From: an uncultured Lachnospiraceae bacterium
Lineage (GTDB): Bacteria > Bacillota > Clostridia > Lachnospirales > Lachnospiraceae
Length of the DNA stretch: 42,409 nt
NCBI GenBank assembly: GCA_947630855.1
Contig: CANRJF010000014.1
Location: forward strand, 1 to 42,409
Direction of reading: 5' to 3'
The position numbers and the translations under genes are program-made. The notes beneath the pieces are model-generated. The model worked only from the letters and a program-made list of their open reading frames with translations, was not told the origin of the DNA and did no database searches. Positions 1-8,030 of the stretch are shown piece after piece (position 1 is the first letter of the stretch; each line of letters begins with the position of its first letter).

Positions 1-123
1 CGCCGCCATCTTTCGGAAAAACTGCCAAAGTATATGGTTCCCAATTATTTTGTGCATCTGGATGAGATGCCCATGACTCCCAGTGGCAAGACGGACAGGA
101 AGAACCTTCCGGCGCCGGATTTT
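1..123 (+). repeat. Intragenic NRPS repeat, copy 1 (A9-A10 region)
   Basis: It matches 3016-3138 at an offset of 3015 bases, exactly one 1005-codon module. Only four differences are visible over about 121 bases, all at third codon positions (for example act/acc, agt/agc, gat/gac). This near-identity at DNA level suggests recent duplication or gene conversion between modules. Confidence 0.9.
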
Positions 124-2850
124 ACCGTGCCGGAAAAGGAATATGTGCCTCCGGTGACGGACATAGAGATAAGACTTGCGGAAATCTGGCAGGAAGCGTT
201 CCATACAGACAGAATCGGAAAGACAGATGATTTTTTTGAACTGGGAGGCGACAGCCTGTTAGCGATTTCCATGCAAAATGAGATTGAGACAGCGTTTCAG
301 GTGGAAATTTCCGTTAATGACATTATGGAGAAATCTTCCCTGGAACAGCTTGCACAGTGCATCCAGCAGGCAGACGTAACGGAACACATCCCTGTCTGTC
401 ATGAGGACAAATACATACTCCTGCCCCAGCAGAAAGCAATCTATGCAGCCTGCAGCAAAGCTCCCAAAACCTTGGTGTATAACATACCGGCGAGGATTTC
501 TCTGTCGGAGGATGTGGACAGAGAAAGATTAAAAATAAGCATACAAAAGGTGCTGGATTCCCACAAGCTGTTAAAAAGTCATATTGAAACAGAGGGAAAT
601 GAAATCTATGGAATTTATGATGAAGAAGCAGAAATTAAATTTGAAGAATATAGAAATGGGGAAGAAACTGCCTTTGTCAGGTCCTTTGATTTAGGGAAAG
701 CGCCGCTGGTACGCATTGGTTTTACTGAGAATGACCTGTTGTTTGACATGCATCATATTGTGGCAGACGGGGAATCTATCAATATTATTCTTCGTGACAT
801 TTTGACTGTGTATGAGGGCGGAACACTTGGAACTTCTGGCGTAGAATATTCGGATTACGCAAAATATTTTTATGGATTGGACACAGCAGAATATAAGGCT
901 TATTTTAAGGAGATGCTGAAATGTGATTTTGAGCCTGTTCTGCTTCCGAAAACCAAGCAAATCCGGCAGGGTGGGAGTTCAAAAATATATCAGATACCGG
1001 AAGAAATTTTTGCCGGAGCAAGAGATTTTGCCAGAAAAAATGGATTGACGGATACAATGGTGTTTCTGGGGGCATATGGGATTTTATTGTCAAAATATAC
1101 AGCACAAAAAGATATTTTAAGCAGCATTATTCTGGAAAATCGTATTCATACAGATACAAAGAATATGGTGGGAATGTTTGTAAATACGCTTCCGCTATAT
1201 CTTGCTGTGTACGGAAATACGAAAGAATATATGCAGAAAGTAAAAAAATTGCTGTTGAACCTGTTTCGGTATCAGGAATTGCCATTTTGGGATATTGCAA
1301 ATTCTGTTGGCATGAGTGATAAGTCTGTGTTAAACACATCCTTTATTTATCAGGGAGATGGGGAAAAAGTCCTGGTTTTGGATGGGGAAAGACTGATTCC
1401 GCAATTCGTTGATACACATACGGCAAAATTTGATTTGTCTATGGAATTGACTCCTCTCGACAGTGGCTGCAGACTTCGGATGGAGTATGACCTGGCAAAA
1501 TATGAGGAAGCGCTTATGGACAGGCTGGCTGATTCATATCTTCAAATTTTGTCACAGTTAGACAAGGAGAATGTGGAAGATATTACTGTTTTGTCAGAAG
1601 AAGAATACCAAAAAGTTACAGAAGGATTTAATAACACCTATGTGGATTATCCAAGGAATAAGTGTGTTCACGAGCTGTTTGTAGAACAGGCAGCAAAGAC
1701 ACCAGAAAAAATAGCGTTGGTGTTTGAAGGTCAAAAGTTTACCTACAAACAACTGGATGAGATGAGCAACTCTCTGGCACATTTTTTGAGGGAAAAAGGG
1801 GTAAAGCCAAATGATGTAGTGCCGATTATTGCGAAACGGAGCTGGCATGTGATTGTGGCAATACTTGGCGTGCTAAAAGCTGGTGGGGCGTATATGCCTA
1901 TTGATCCTTTGTATCCAGATTATAGAGTTAATTATATGATTTCAAATGTTAAAGCTAAAATAGCTTTAATTTTAGAATATTCAAATAGTAATATAATTAA
2001 AATTAATAAAGTTAACTTAAAAATATTTAATTATAACAAAAATATATTGCGAATAGATAATATAGTCAAAAGCGAAGATAGTTTTACAGTAATATTTACT
2101 TCTGGTACAACAGGGTTACCGAAAGGAACAATTTTATGTCATAAGGGAGTGATTAACTTTTTGTATGCAAATGACGCCTTATATACGAATTGTGATTATG
2201 TAGTGGCTCTTTCTGTCATAGCATTTGATGCATTTTTTTTGGATACTATATGTCCAATTATTAGAGGAGTAACTTGTATTTTATCTAATGATAGAGAACA
2301 ATTTATTCCAGAAGAATTTTGTAACTTGATTGCAAAGTATGACAATGAGAATATGTTTTGTACACCAACAAAATTAATAAAACTATTGATGAAATGTAAA
2401 AGTACAGATTTAGGGAAAAAAATCAAAAATATTTGTATTGGAGGTGAAGTTTTTTCCAATGATTTATATAATTATATAAAACATATAAACGATAAAATAA
2501 ATGTTTTTAATGTATATGGACCAACTGAAACAACAATGTGGGCAAGCGCAACATTAGTAACCAGTTTGAAGAATATCACCATCGGCAGACCTATCGCCAA
2601 CACCCAGATTTACATTCTGGACAAAGACAACAATCCCCTTCCCATCGGCGTGCCGGGGGAACTGTGCATTGCCGGGGATGGTGTGGGACAAGGTTATCTC
2701 AACCGCCCGGAACTGACTGCGGAGAAATTCGTGCAAAATCCATTTGCCACAGAGGAAAACCGCCATGGAAAAATCATGTACCATACAGGCGACCTGGCAA
2801 GGTGGAGGGAGGACGGAGAGATTGAATATCTGGGGCGGATAGACACCTAG
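1..2850 (+). CDS. Nonribosomal peptide synthetase, partial at 5' end and cut by an in-frame TAG
   Basis: The frame is open from base 1, so the gene starts before the window. Codons 1-40 are the end of an A domain (A10 PSGKTDRK near codon 28). A carrier domain follows (FFELGGDSL, phosphopantetheine Ser at codon 85). Then comes a condensation domain (HHIVADG at 751-771, MVGMFVNTLPL, RYQELPF) and an A domain with A2 KAGGAYMPID, A3 FTSGTTGLPKG at 2095-2127, A4 FDAFF at 2224, A5 NVYGPTETT at 2509 and A7 YHTGDLARW. The reading frame stops with TAG at 2848-2850 in the middle of A8 (GRIDT-stop-VKIRGLRIELGEIE). Family A8 motifs normally have Gln there, so CAG to TAG is the simplest explanation. Bases 1915-2550 are only about 8-25 % GC, against 45-63 % in flanking lines. 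Without readthrough, this polypeptide lacks the A-domain lid, the last carrier and the reductase. NRPS identity is certain; the substrate is not. Confidence 0.93.
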   Translation, partial: RRHLSEKLPKYMVPNYFVHLDEMPMTPSGKTDRKNLPAPDFTVPEKEYVPPVTDIEIRLAEIWQEAFHTDRIGKTDDFFELGGDSLLAISMQNEIETAFQVEISVNDIMEKSSLEQLAQCIQQADVTEHIPVCHEDKYILLPQQKAIYAACSKAPKTLVYNIPARISLSEDVDRERLKISIQKVLDSHKLLKSHIETEGNEIYGIYDEEAEIKFEEYRNGEETAFVRSFDLGKAPLVRIGFTENDLLFDMHHIVADGESINIILRDILTVYEGGTLGTSGVEYSDYAKYFYGLDTAEYKAYFKEMLKCDFEPVLLPKTKQIRQGGSSKIYQIPEEIFAGARDFARKNGLTDTMVFLGAYGILLSKYTAQKDILSSIILENRIHTDTKNMVGMFVNTLPLYLAVYGNTKEYMQKVKKLLLNLFRYQELPFWDIANSVGMSDKSVLNTSFIYQGDGEKVLVLDGERLIPQFVDTHTAKFDLSMELTPLDSGCRLRMEYDLAKYEEALMDRLADSYLQILSQLDKENVEDITVLSEEEYQKVTEGFNNTYVDYPRNKCVHELFVEQAAKTPEKIALVFEGQKFTYKQLDEMSNSLAHFLREKGVKPNDVVPIIAKRSWHVIVAILGVLKAGGAYMPIDPLYPDYRVNYMISNVKAKIALILEYSNSNIIKINKVNLKIFNYNKNILRIDNIVKSEDSFTVIFTSGTTGLPKGTILCHKGVINFLYANDALYTNCDYVVALSVIAFDAFFLDTICPIIRGVTCILSNDREQFIPEEFCNLIAKYDNENMFCTPTKLIKLLMKCKSTDLGKKIKNICIGGEVFSNDLYNYIKHINDKINVFNVYGPTETTMWASATLVTSLKNITIGRPIANTQIYILDKDNNPLPIGVPGELCIAGDGVGQGYLNRPELTAEKFVQNPFATEENRHGKIMYHTGDLARWREDGEIEYLGRIDT

Positions 2851-2877
2851 GTAAAAATCCGCGGCCTTCGTATTGAA

Positions 2878-4605
2878 TTGGGAGAGATTGAGAGCGTCAT
2901 GGGCAGTTTTAAAGGTATCGGGCTTACTGCGGCAGCAGATAAGAGAGACAAAGAAAACCGTCAGTACCTTGTGGGGTATTATACGTCAGCAACCAGGATT
3001 GATGAAAAAGAGTTGCGCCGCCATCTTTCGGAAAAACTGCCAAAGTATATGGTTCCCAATTATTTTGTGCATCTGGATGAGATGCCCATGACCCCCAGCG
3101 GCAAGACGGACAGGAAGAACCTTCCTGCGCCGGACTTTTCTGCCCCGGAAAATGTATATGTCGCTCCCCGGACAGAACAGGAAGAGAAACTCTGTCATTT
3201 ACTGGAAGATGTACTTCATATGGAGCGTGTCGGTGTAGAAGATGACTTTTTTGAATGTGGAGGAGACAGCCTTGCCGCAATTGAGTATATAGCAAGGGCA
3301 CATGGCCTGGGAATAGAAATTGCGCTGCAGAATGTATTTGACTATCCTACGGTAAGGAAGTTGTGTGATTTTTTAAATGGCGGCATTTCAAAAAAGATAT
3401 CTTATAAGCCGGAAGATTTTGAAAAATACCAAGGCATCTTTGCACAAAATGTAAAAGTGGAAGGTTTTTCCCCACAGAAAAAGTCTCTGGGGAATGTGCT
3501 TTTGACAGGTGCAACAGGATTTCTTGGTGCCCATGTGCTAAGTGAATTATTAAAGGAAGAAAATGGGAAAATATACTGTCTGGTACGCAGCAACAGGGAA
3601 AATGACAGGAGGGGAAGGCTTCGGGAGGTTCTTAGGTATTATTTTAAAGACAGATATGAGCAGGAGTTTGGGAAACGGATTATTCCGGTTGTGGGGGATA
3701 TTGAACAGGAAAACCTGCCGGACATCATGCCAGGGGATGTACAGACGATCATCCATACGGCGGCAAGTGTAAAACATTATGGTTCATATGCTTATTTCCA
3801 TAAAGTAAATGTGGAGGGAACCCAGCATATGATTGATTGTGCAAAAGCTGTGGGGGCAAGGTTCCTATATGTTTCCACATTGAGCGTCAGCGGAAACAGC
3901 ATGGCGGATGATTTTTCGGTATACCGTTCCGAGAAGGAAAAGCATTTTTACGAGACATCTTTTTACATAGGACAGCCTTTGGATAACGTGTATATCCACA
4001 GTAAATTTGAAGGAGAAAAACGAGTGTATGATGCTATGCTGGAAGGTCTGGATGCAAAAGTAATCCGTGTCGGCAACTTAACGAACCGGACAGGCGATTA
4101 TAAATTCCAGCCGAATTATAAGGAAAATGCGTTCCTTACCAGAGTGAAGGCAATACTGGAATTTGGTCTGTTCCCGGATTATCTGATGCCGTTATATTCT
4201 GAATTTTCTCCGGTGGATTTGACGGCGGAGGGCATTGTAAAGATTGCTGAGTATGCGGACAGACAGACCGTTTTTCATCTGTACAGCAACAAGCCCATCT
4301 ATTTTAACCGTTTTCTGGAAGTTGTCCATGAACTTGGCATTGCTATGAAAGTGGTAGGTGGGGATGTATTTTATCAAAGACTGCAGGAGACTGTAAAGGA
4401 TAGAAAGACAGAATATATTTTTGAGGCTTTTCAAAATGATATGGACGAACAGGGGCATCTGGTCTATGACAGCAATATCCACATTGAAAGTGATTTTACG
4501 CTGTGGTTTTTGAAACAGATTGGTTTTACATGGAATGAGACGGATTTGGAATATATCAGAGGATATATTGAATATTTCCGCTCACTTGGGTATCTGGAGG
4601 TGTAG
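2878..4605 (+). CDS. NRPS 3' portion: A-domain lid, carrier domain and terminal thioester reductase
   Basis: This continues the upstream NRPS in the same frame after the TAG at 2848; the frame is open from 2851. If translated separately, the likeliest restart is ATG 2899, with GGGAGAG at 2880-2886 upstream. It carries the rest of A8 (IRGLRIELGEIE), A9 (KLPKYMVPNYF) and A10 (PSGKTDRK). A carrier domain (FFECGGDSLAAIE, Ser codon 3268) and an SDR-type reductase domain follow, with NAD(P)-binding TGATGFLG at 3505-3528 and the catalytic Tyr-x-x-x-Lys YIHSK at 3991-4005. There is no thioesterase. Terminal R domains release the carrier-bound chain as an aldehyde or alcohol, so the product is probably a peptide aldehyde or its cyclised imine. 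Bases 3016-3138 repeat bases 1-123 almost exactly, the equivalent end of the preceding A domain. This is probably half of a broken gene rather than an independent one. Confidence 0.9.
   Translation: MGEIESVMGSFKGIGLTAAADKRDKENRQYLVGYYTSATRIDEKELRRHLSEKLPKYMVPNYFVHLDEMPMTPSGKTDRKNLPAPDFSAPENVYVAPRTEQEEKLCHLLEDVLHMERVGVEDDFFECGGDSLAAIEYIARAHGLGIEIALQNVFDYPTVRKLCDFLNGGISKKISYKPEDFEKYQGIFAQNVKVEGFSPQKKSLGNVLLTGATGFLGAHVLSELLKEENGKIYCLVRSNRENDRRGRLREVLRYYFKDRYEQEFGKRIIPVVGDIEQENLPDIMPGDVQTIIHTAASVKHYGSYAYFHKVNVEGTQHMIDCAKAVGARFLYVSTLSVSGNSMADDFSVYRSEKEKHFYETSFYIGQPLDNVYIHSKFEGEKRVYDAMLEGLDAKVIRVGNLTNRTGDYKFQPNYKENAFLTRVKAILEFGLFPDYLMPLYSEFSPVDLTAEGIVKIAEYADRQTVFHLYSNKPIYFNRFLEVVHELGIAMKVVGGDVFYQRLQETVKDRKTEYIFEAFQNDMDEQGHLVYDSNIHIESDFTLWFLKQIGFTWNETDLEYIRGYIEYFRSLGYLEV
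3016..3138 (+). repeat. Intragenic NRPS repeat, copy 2 (A9-A10 region)
   Basis: Second copy of the repeat at 1-123, coding for the A-domain lid end KLPKYMVPNYFVHLD through GKTDRKNLPAPDF. It lies 165 bases after the in-frame TAG. Such repeats are natural substrates for intragenic recombination. Confidence 0.9.
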
Positions 4606-4606
4606 G

Positions 4607-6244
4607 ATGCAAAACAGGCCTTATGATTTGTATGCGCTTCCTAAGATTGGGAGCCTTAAGGATATGCTGATACAGAAGAAAACAGACCGGCCATGCGGTG
4701 TTGCTTTTGCCTTTTCCAAAGGCAGGGACGGGATAGCAGAAAAAACGTATCAGGATGTCTATGAAGAAGTCTGTGCGTTAGGGACATGGATGTACCGGCA
4801 GGGGATGAAAGAAAAACATATTGCTGTCATAGGTGAAAATTCCTATGAATGGCTGTTATGCTTCTTTGCGGCGGTAATTGGCGGGAATGTAGCAGTTCCT
4901 ATTGATAAGGAACTGCCAACCGAAGAAATTGCAGAACTGCTCCATAAAGCAGATGTGCAAGTTGTTTTTGCCTCCGAAACCTATGGGAATGTTGTATCCG
5001 GTACAGACTGCATGGTATATTCTATGGGAGATATGGAGCAGTTTCTTGCGGAAGGGAGGCAGTACATAGAGGCCGGTGACAGGACATTTTTGGATTATTC
5101 CATCGACAGCAGAAAATTGTGCTGTATTATGTTTACTTCCGGCACATCCGGCAAGAGCAAAGGCGTGATGTTAAGCCATAGAAATATTGTAGAGGATATT
5201 AACGGAAGCTGCCAGCTTGTGGTGTTAGGCGGCAGTACGGTATCAGTCCTTCCGTTCCACCATGCTTTTGGCCTGATTGTTGGCGTGTTCATGGTGTATC
5301 ATTATGGGTTTACCATTTTTTTAAACAAAAGCCTGAAAACAGTCCAGAAGGATATGCAGGCTGTCAGTCCCCAGGTCATGTTTCTTGTGCCTCTTTTTGT
5401 GGAGACATTTCATAGGCAGATATGGGCTGCAGCAAAAAAAGAGGGCAGGGACAGGATGCTAAAACGGCTGATGAAAATTAGCGATTTTCTGCTTTCCTTC
5501 GGGATAGATATAAGGAAAAAAATATTTGCATCCGTACTGCGGGCATTCGGCGGAAATTTGGAATATATCATATGTGGCGGGGCACCTTTGGGAGTACAGT
5601 ATATCCGGGAATTTCGAAGCTTTGGCATAGAAATTTTAAATGGTTATGGGACAACAGAATGTGCGCCCTGTGCAGCCGTGAACCGCAATCATTTTTACCG
5701 GGATGGAACGGTAGGCGTTGCAGTGCCCAATATCAGTGTGAAGGTCAGTAATGATGGAGAGGTACTGGTGAAAGGTCCTATTGTTATGCAGGGATATTAC
5801 CAAGACAGGGAGGCAACAGACCAGGTTTTAAAGGATGGCTGGTATGCAACAGGTGACCTGGGAACGATAGATGCAGATGGATTCATTACACTGACCGGAC
5901 GAAAAAAGAATCTGATTATTTTAAGCAACGGAGAAAATGTGTCGCCGGAAGCACTGGAAGCGGATTTCCTTCAAAATCCGGCGGTGAAGGAAGTGTTGGT
6001 ATATGAGCAGGACAGGCTTATAGCTGCACAAATCTACCCAGACATGGAATATATGAAAGAGAAAGGCTTGCAGGAACAATTACAGGAATATTTTGAAGGA
6101 CTTCAAAGAAAGGTGAATTATAACCGCCCGATATACAGACAGGTGGGAAAAATCATTTTACGGGATACAGAATTTCCCAAAAACACGAGTAAAAAAATTT
6201 TACGTTATGGCATCAATTATGCAGAAAGGGAAGACAAATGTTAG
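4607..6244 (+). CDS. Stand-alone acyl-AMP ligase (fatty-acyl or aryl loading)
   Basis: 545 aa from ATG 4607, which follows GGAGG at 4596-4600 and sits one base after the NRPS stop, so it is transcriptionally and probably translationally coupled. The open frame extends upstream to 4520, but only inside the NRPS gene. ANL-superfamily motifs are present: A3 FTSGTSGKSKGVMLSHR near residue 175, A5 NGYGTTECAP, A7 YATGDLG, A8 DGFITLTGRKKNLI, and the catalytic-Lys region FPKNTSKKILR near the C-terminus. The enzyme should adenylate a carboxylic acid and pass it to a carrier protein. The next gene is a free-standing ACP, so the likely role is loading an acyl starter that the first NRPS condensation domain joins to the peptide. 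The acid substrate (fatty or aryl) cannot be read from the sequence. Confidence 0.88.
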   Translation: MQNRPYDLYALPKIGSLKDMLIQKKTDRPCGVAFAFSKGRDGIAEKTYQDVYEEVCALGTWMYRQGMKEKHIAVIGENSYEWLLCFFAAVIGGNVAVPIDKELPTEEIAELLHKADVQVVFASETYGNVVSGTDCMVYSMGDMEQFLAEGRQYIEAGDRTFLDYSIDSRKLCCIMFTSGTSGKSKGVMLSHRNIVEDINGSCQLVVLGGSTVSVLPFHHAFGLIVGVFMVYHYGFTIFLNKSLKTVQKDMQAVSPQVMFLVPLFVETFHRQIWAAAKKEGRDRMLKRLMKISDFLLSFGIDIRKKIFASVLRAFGGNLEYIICGGAPLGVQYIREFRSFGIEILNGYGTTECAPCAAVNRNHFYRDGTVGVAVPNISVKVSNDGEVLVKGPIVMQGYYQDREATDQVLKDGWYATGDLGTIDADGFITLTGRKKNLIILSNGENVSPEALEADFLQNPAVKEVLVYEQDRLIAAQIYPDMEYMKEKGLQEQLQEYFEGLQRKVNYNRPIYRQVGKIILRDTEFPKNTSKKILRYGINYAEREDKC

Positions 6245-6459
6245 AAAAAATAATAGAAATTTTATCGGAATATACAGAGGCAGACAAAGAACATATCACG
6301 GCAGAATCAAGTCTGGCTGCGGATTTGGAATTAAGTTCTTTGGATATCATGAGTGTGGTTTTGGCTTTTGAAGAAGAATTTGGGATTGAGATACCGGATC
6401 AGGTCATAAAAGATTTTACAACAGTAGGAGATTTGGCAGAGTATCTTGAAACAAAATAA
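6238..6459 (+). CDS. Acyl carrier protein
   Basis: 73 aa. ATG 6238 overlaps the TAG of the ligase (6242-6244), typical of coupled translation. It has the four-helix ACP pattern, with the phosphopantetheine attachment site LELSSLDIMS (Ser34) and the acidic helix II region FEEEFGIEIPD. It is the probable acceptor for the acyl-AMP made by the preceding ligase and the donor of the acyl starter to the NRPS. The motif reads SSLD where many ACPs have DSLD, which is common in biosynthetic-cluster ACPs. A fatty-acid-synthase ACP is unlikely because no fab genes are nearby. No phosphopantetheinyl transferase gene lies in the window. Confidence 0.9.
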   Translation: MLEKIIEILSEYTEADKEHITAESSLAADLELSSLDIMSVVLAFEEEFGIEIPDQVIKDFTTVGDLAEYLETK

Positions 6460-6515
6460 AAACAGTTTTCGAATCATAACTGGCAAAATCCAACTGAAAA
6501 TTATTATTGTAAAAA

Positions 6516-7289
6516 GGGGATTTTCGGCTGTATATGCTTGTGGGAGGGATGCCCCAGGCTGTTGATGCTTATATATCAACGAATAACTTAAGTTTTGTGG
6601 ACCAGGTAAAACGCAATATATTGGAATTATACGAAGAGGATTTTAGAAAAATTGACCCTTCCGGCAGAGCAGGAATGTTATTTAGTGCAATACCTGCCGA
6701 ACTAAGCAAAAATACATCCCGTTATCAGGTGTCCAGTGTGATTGCAGGGGAAAAGGAAGAACGTGTAAGGGAAATACTTGCAGACATGCAGGATTCCATG
6801 GCAGTATATATTTCATACCATGCAGACAATCCCAGTATTGGGATGGCTCTTCATAAAGATCCGCGCAGATATAAACTGTTTTTATGTGATACGGGATTAT
6901 TTACAACGTTGGCTTTTAAGGACAGAGATTTTACAGAAAATGAAATTTATGAAAAATTGTTAAGTGACAAGCTGGGAACGGATTTGGGCTATTTATATGA
7001 AAATGTGGTTGCGCAAATGCTTAAAGCAGCAGGAAATGATTTGTTTTATTATACATTCCCAAAAGAAACATCCAATCATAATTATGAAATAGATTTTCTG
7101 CTGGCAAGAAAAAATAAAATTTGTCCATTGGAAGTAAAATCTTCTGGATATAAAACGCATACATCGCTGGATGTATTCCAGAATAAGTTTTCCGGTCAGA
7201 TATTGAGAAGATATTTAATTTATACAAAGGATATCAGAAAAGAAAAGGATATTTTTTGCATACCATTTTATATGGTTATGTTTTTGTAG
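6516..7289 (+). pseudogene. Truncated AAA_14/DUF4143-type protein, C-terminal half only
   Basis: The frame opens after TAA 6510-6512 and the first ATG is 6534. The product, about 251 aa, starts directly with LYMLVGGMPQAV, a motif normally in the middle of DUF4143 ATPases of about 400 aa. It then continues with the DUF4143 region, including the PD-(D/E)XK-like stretch YEIDFLLARKNKICPLEVKSSG near residue 185. The whole N-terminal P-loop ATPase half (Walker A and B) is missing. No ribosome site is obvious before 6534. It lies only 56 bases after the ACP stop, so the deletion point is between 6460 and 6520. This is probably a decayed remnant with no role in the peptide pathway. A stand-alone nuclease-like domain is a less likely alternative. 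Confidence 0.8.
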
Positions 7290-7329
7290 ATTGCAGATAC
7301 AAATGCCGAGACGGCAAGCAGTTATTGTG

Positions 7330-7384
7330 CCAGGCACTTGGCAGGTCGAAACTATTCGGTTTGCCAGACGCCTGGTAATTTTTA
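7330..7384 (+). terminator. Probable terminator at the end of the NRPS region
   Basis: A long imperfect stem pairs CCAGGC (7330-7335) with GCCTGG (7370-7375), with an inner pairing TGGCA/TGCCA, followed by TAATTTTTATT. It lies 41 bases after the DUF4143 remnant and directly before the padR -35 box. Confidence 0.55.
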
Positions 7385-7412
7385 TTGACTATATCCACTT
7401 GTGGAATATAAT
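7385..7412 (+). promoter_or_regulatory. padR promoter with palindromic operator in the spacer
   Basis: TTGACT (7385-7390), 16-base spacer, TATAAT (7407-7412). The spacer carries the near-palindrome ATATCCACTTGTGGAATAT (7391-7409), one base shorter in the left arm than the perfect version at 16995-17014. The surrounding 40-odd bases also match that second site, so the same protein probably binds both. Autoregulation by PadR is the natural reading. Confidence 0.75.
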
Positions 7413-7439
7413 GGTATAGAAAGGAAGGGGTTTAAATTG

Positions 7440-8030
7440 TTGAAGCATGGGATTTTAGGACTGTTGAATTATCATGACATGACAGGATATGAAATAATGG
7501 AAACATTCAGGGATTCTCTGCGTTTTTTCTGGAGCGCGCAGACCAGCCAGATTTATCGGGAACTGCAAACGCTGGATAAAAAGGGGTGGGTTGGAAAAAC
7601 ATTTGTACCCCAGCAGGGAAAGCCTGATAAAAATATTTATTCCATCACAGTGGAAGGGAGACATGAGCTGCTAAGATGGCTTTCGGACGGAAACCTGGGC
7701 GTGAATTCACGTACCCCCATATTGATGAAAGTTTTCTTTTTGGGGGAGCGGAGTAGGGAAGAAAATATCCGTTACTTTCAGAGTTTAAAATCGTACTGTG
7801 AAATGTTCCTTAAGAGTCTTGAGCCTGTGCCGAAGTATATTGAAGCTTACAGTGGCTATCTTGACGATAAGGATAAGGCCCTGTACTGGGAGATGACGGT
7901 GGAATATGGCCGCAGGAACATGCAGATGTGTATGGAATGGGCACAAAGCTGCATTGACCGGTTGGAAGAAAAGGCTGACAGGCAGAACGCCAGCCAACCT
8001 TATCGAAGCAGAGATAAAGGGGCGGGTTAA
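7440..8030 (+). CDS. PadR-family transcriptional regulator
   Basis: About 196 aa. The start is TTG 7440 (or TTG 7437), because GGAAGGGG at 7423-7430 is correctly spaced and KHGILGLLNYHDMTGYEI is the usual PadR N-terminus. An open frame from GTG 7401 lies inside the promoter and is not a real start. The winged-helix domain spans residues 1-85 (SQIYRELQTLDKKGWV, then GKPDKNIYSITVEGRHEL), followed by a C-terminal helical dimerisation domain of the Vir_act_alpha_C type (residues 90-175). PadR proteins are mostly repressors that respond to small molecules. The twin operators upstream of this gene and of traX (17062) suggest that it controls itself and the traX-carboxylesterase pair. Its TAA overlaps the stop of the convergent gene at 8027. 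Confidence 0.88.
   Translation: MKHGILGLLNYHDMTGYEIMETFRDSLRFFWSAQTSQIYRELQTLDKKGWVGKTFVPQQGKPDKNIYSITVEGRHELLRWLSDGNLGVNSRTPILMKVFFLGERSREENIRYFQSLKSYCEMFLKSLEPVPKYIEAYSGYLDDKDKALYWEMTVEYGRRNMQMCMEWAQSCIDRLEEKADRQNASQPYRSRDKGAG

Noticed and set aside
7401..7439. GTG 7401 as the padR start.
   Set aside because: It lies inside the spacer and -10 region of the promoter; TTG 7437/7440 has the ribosome site.
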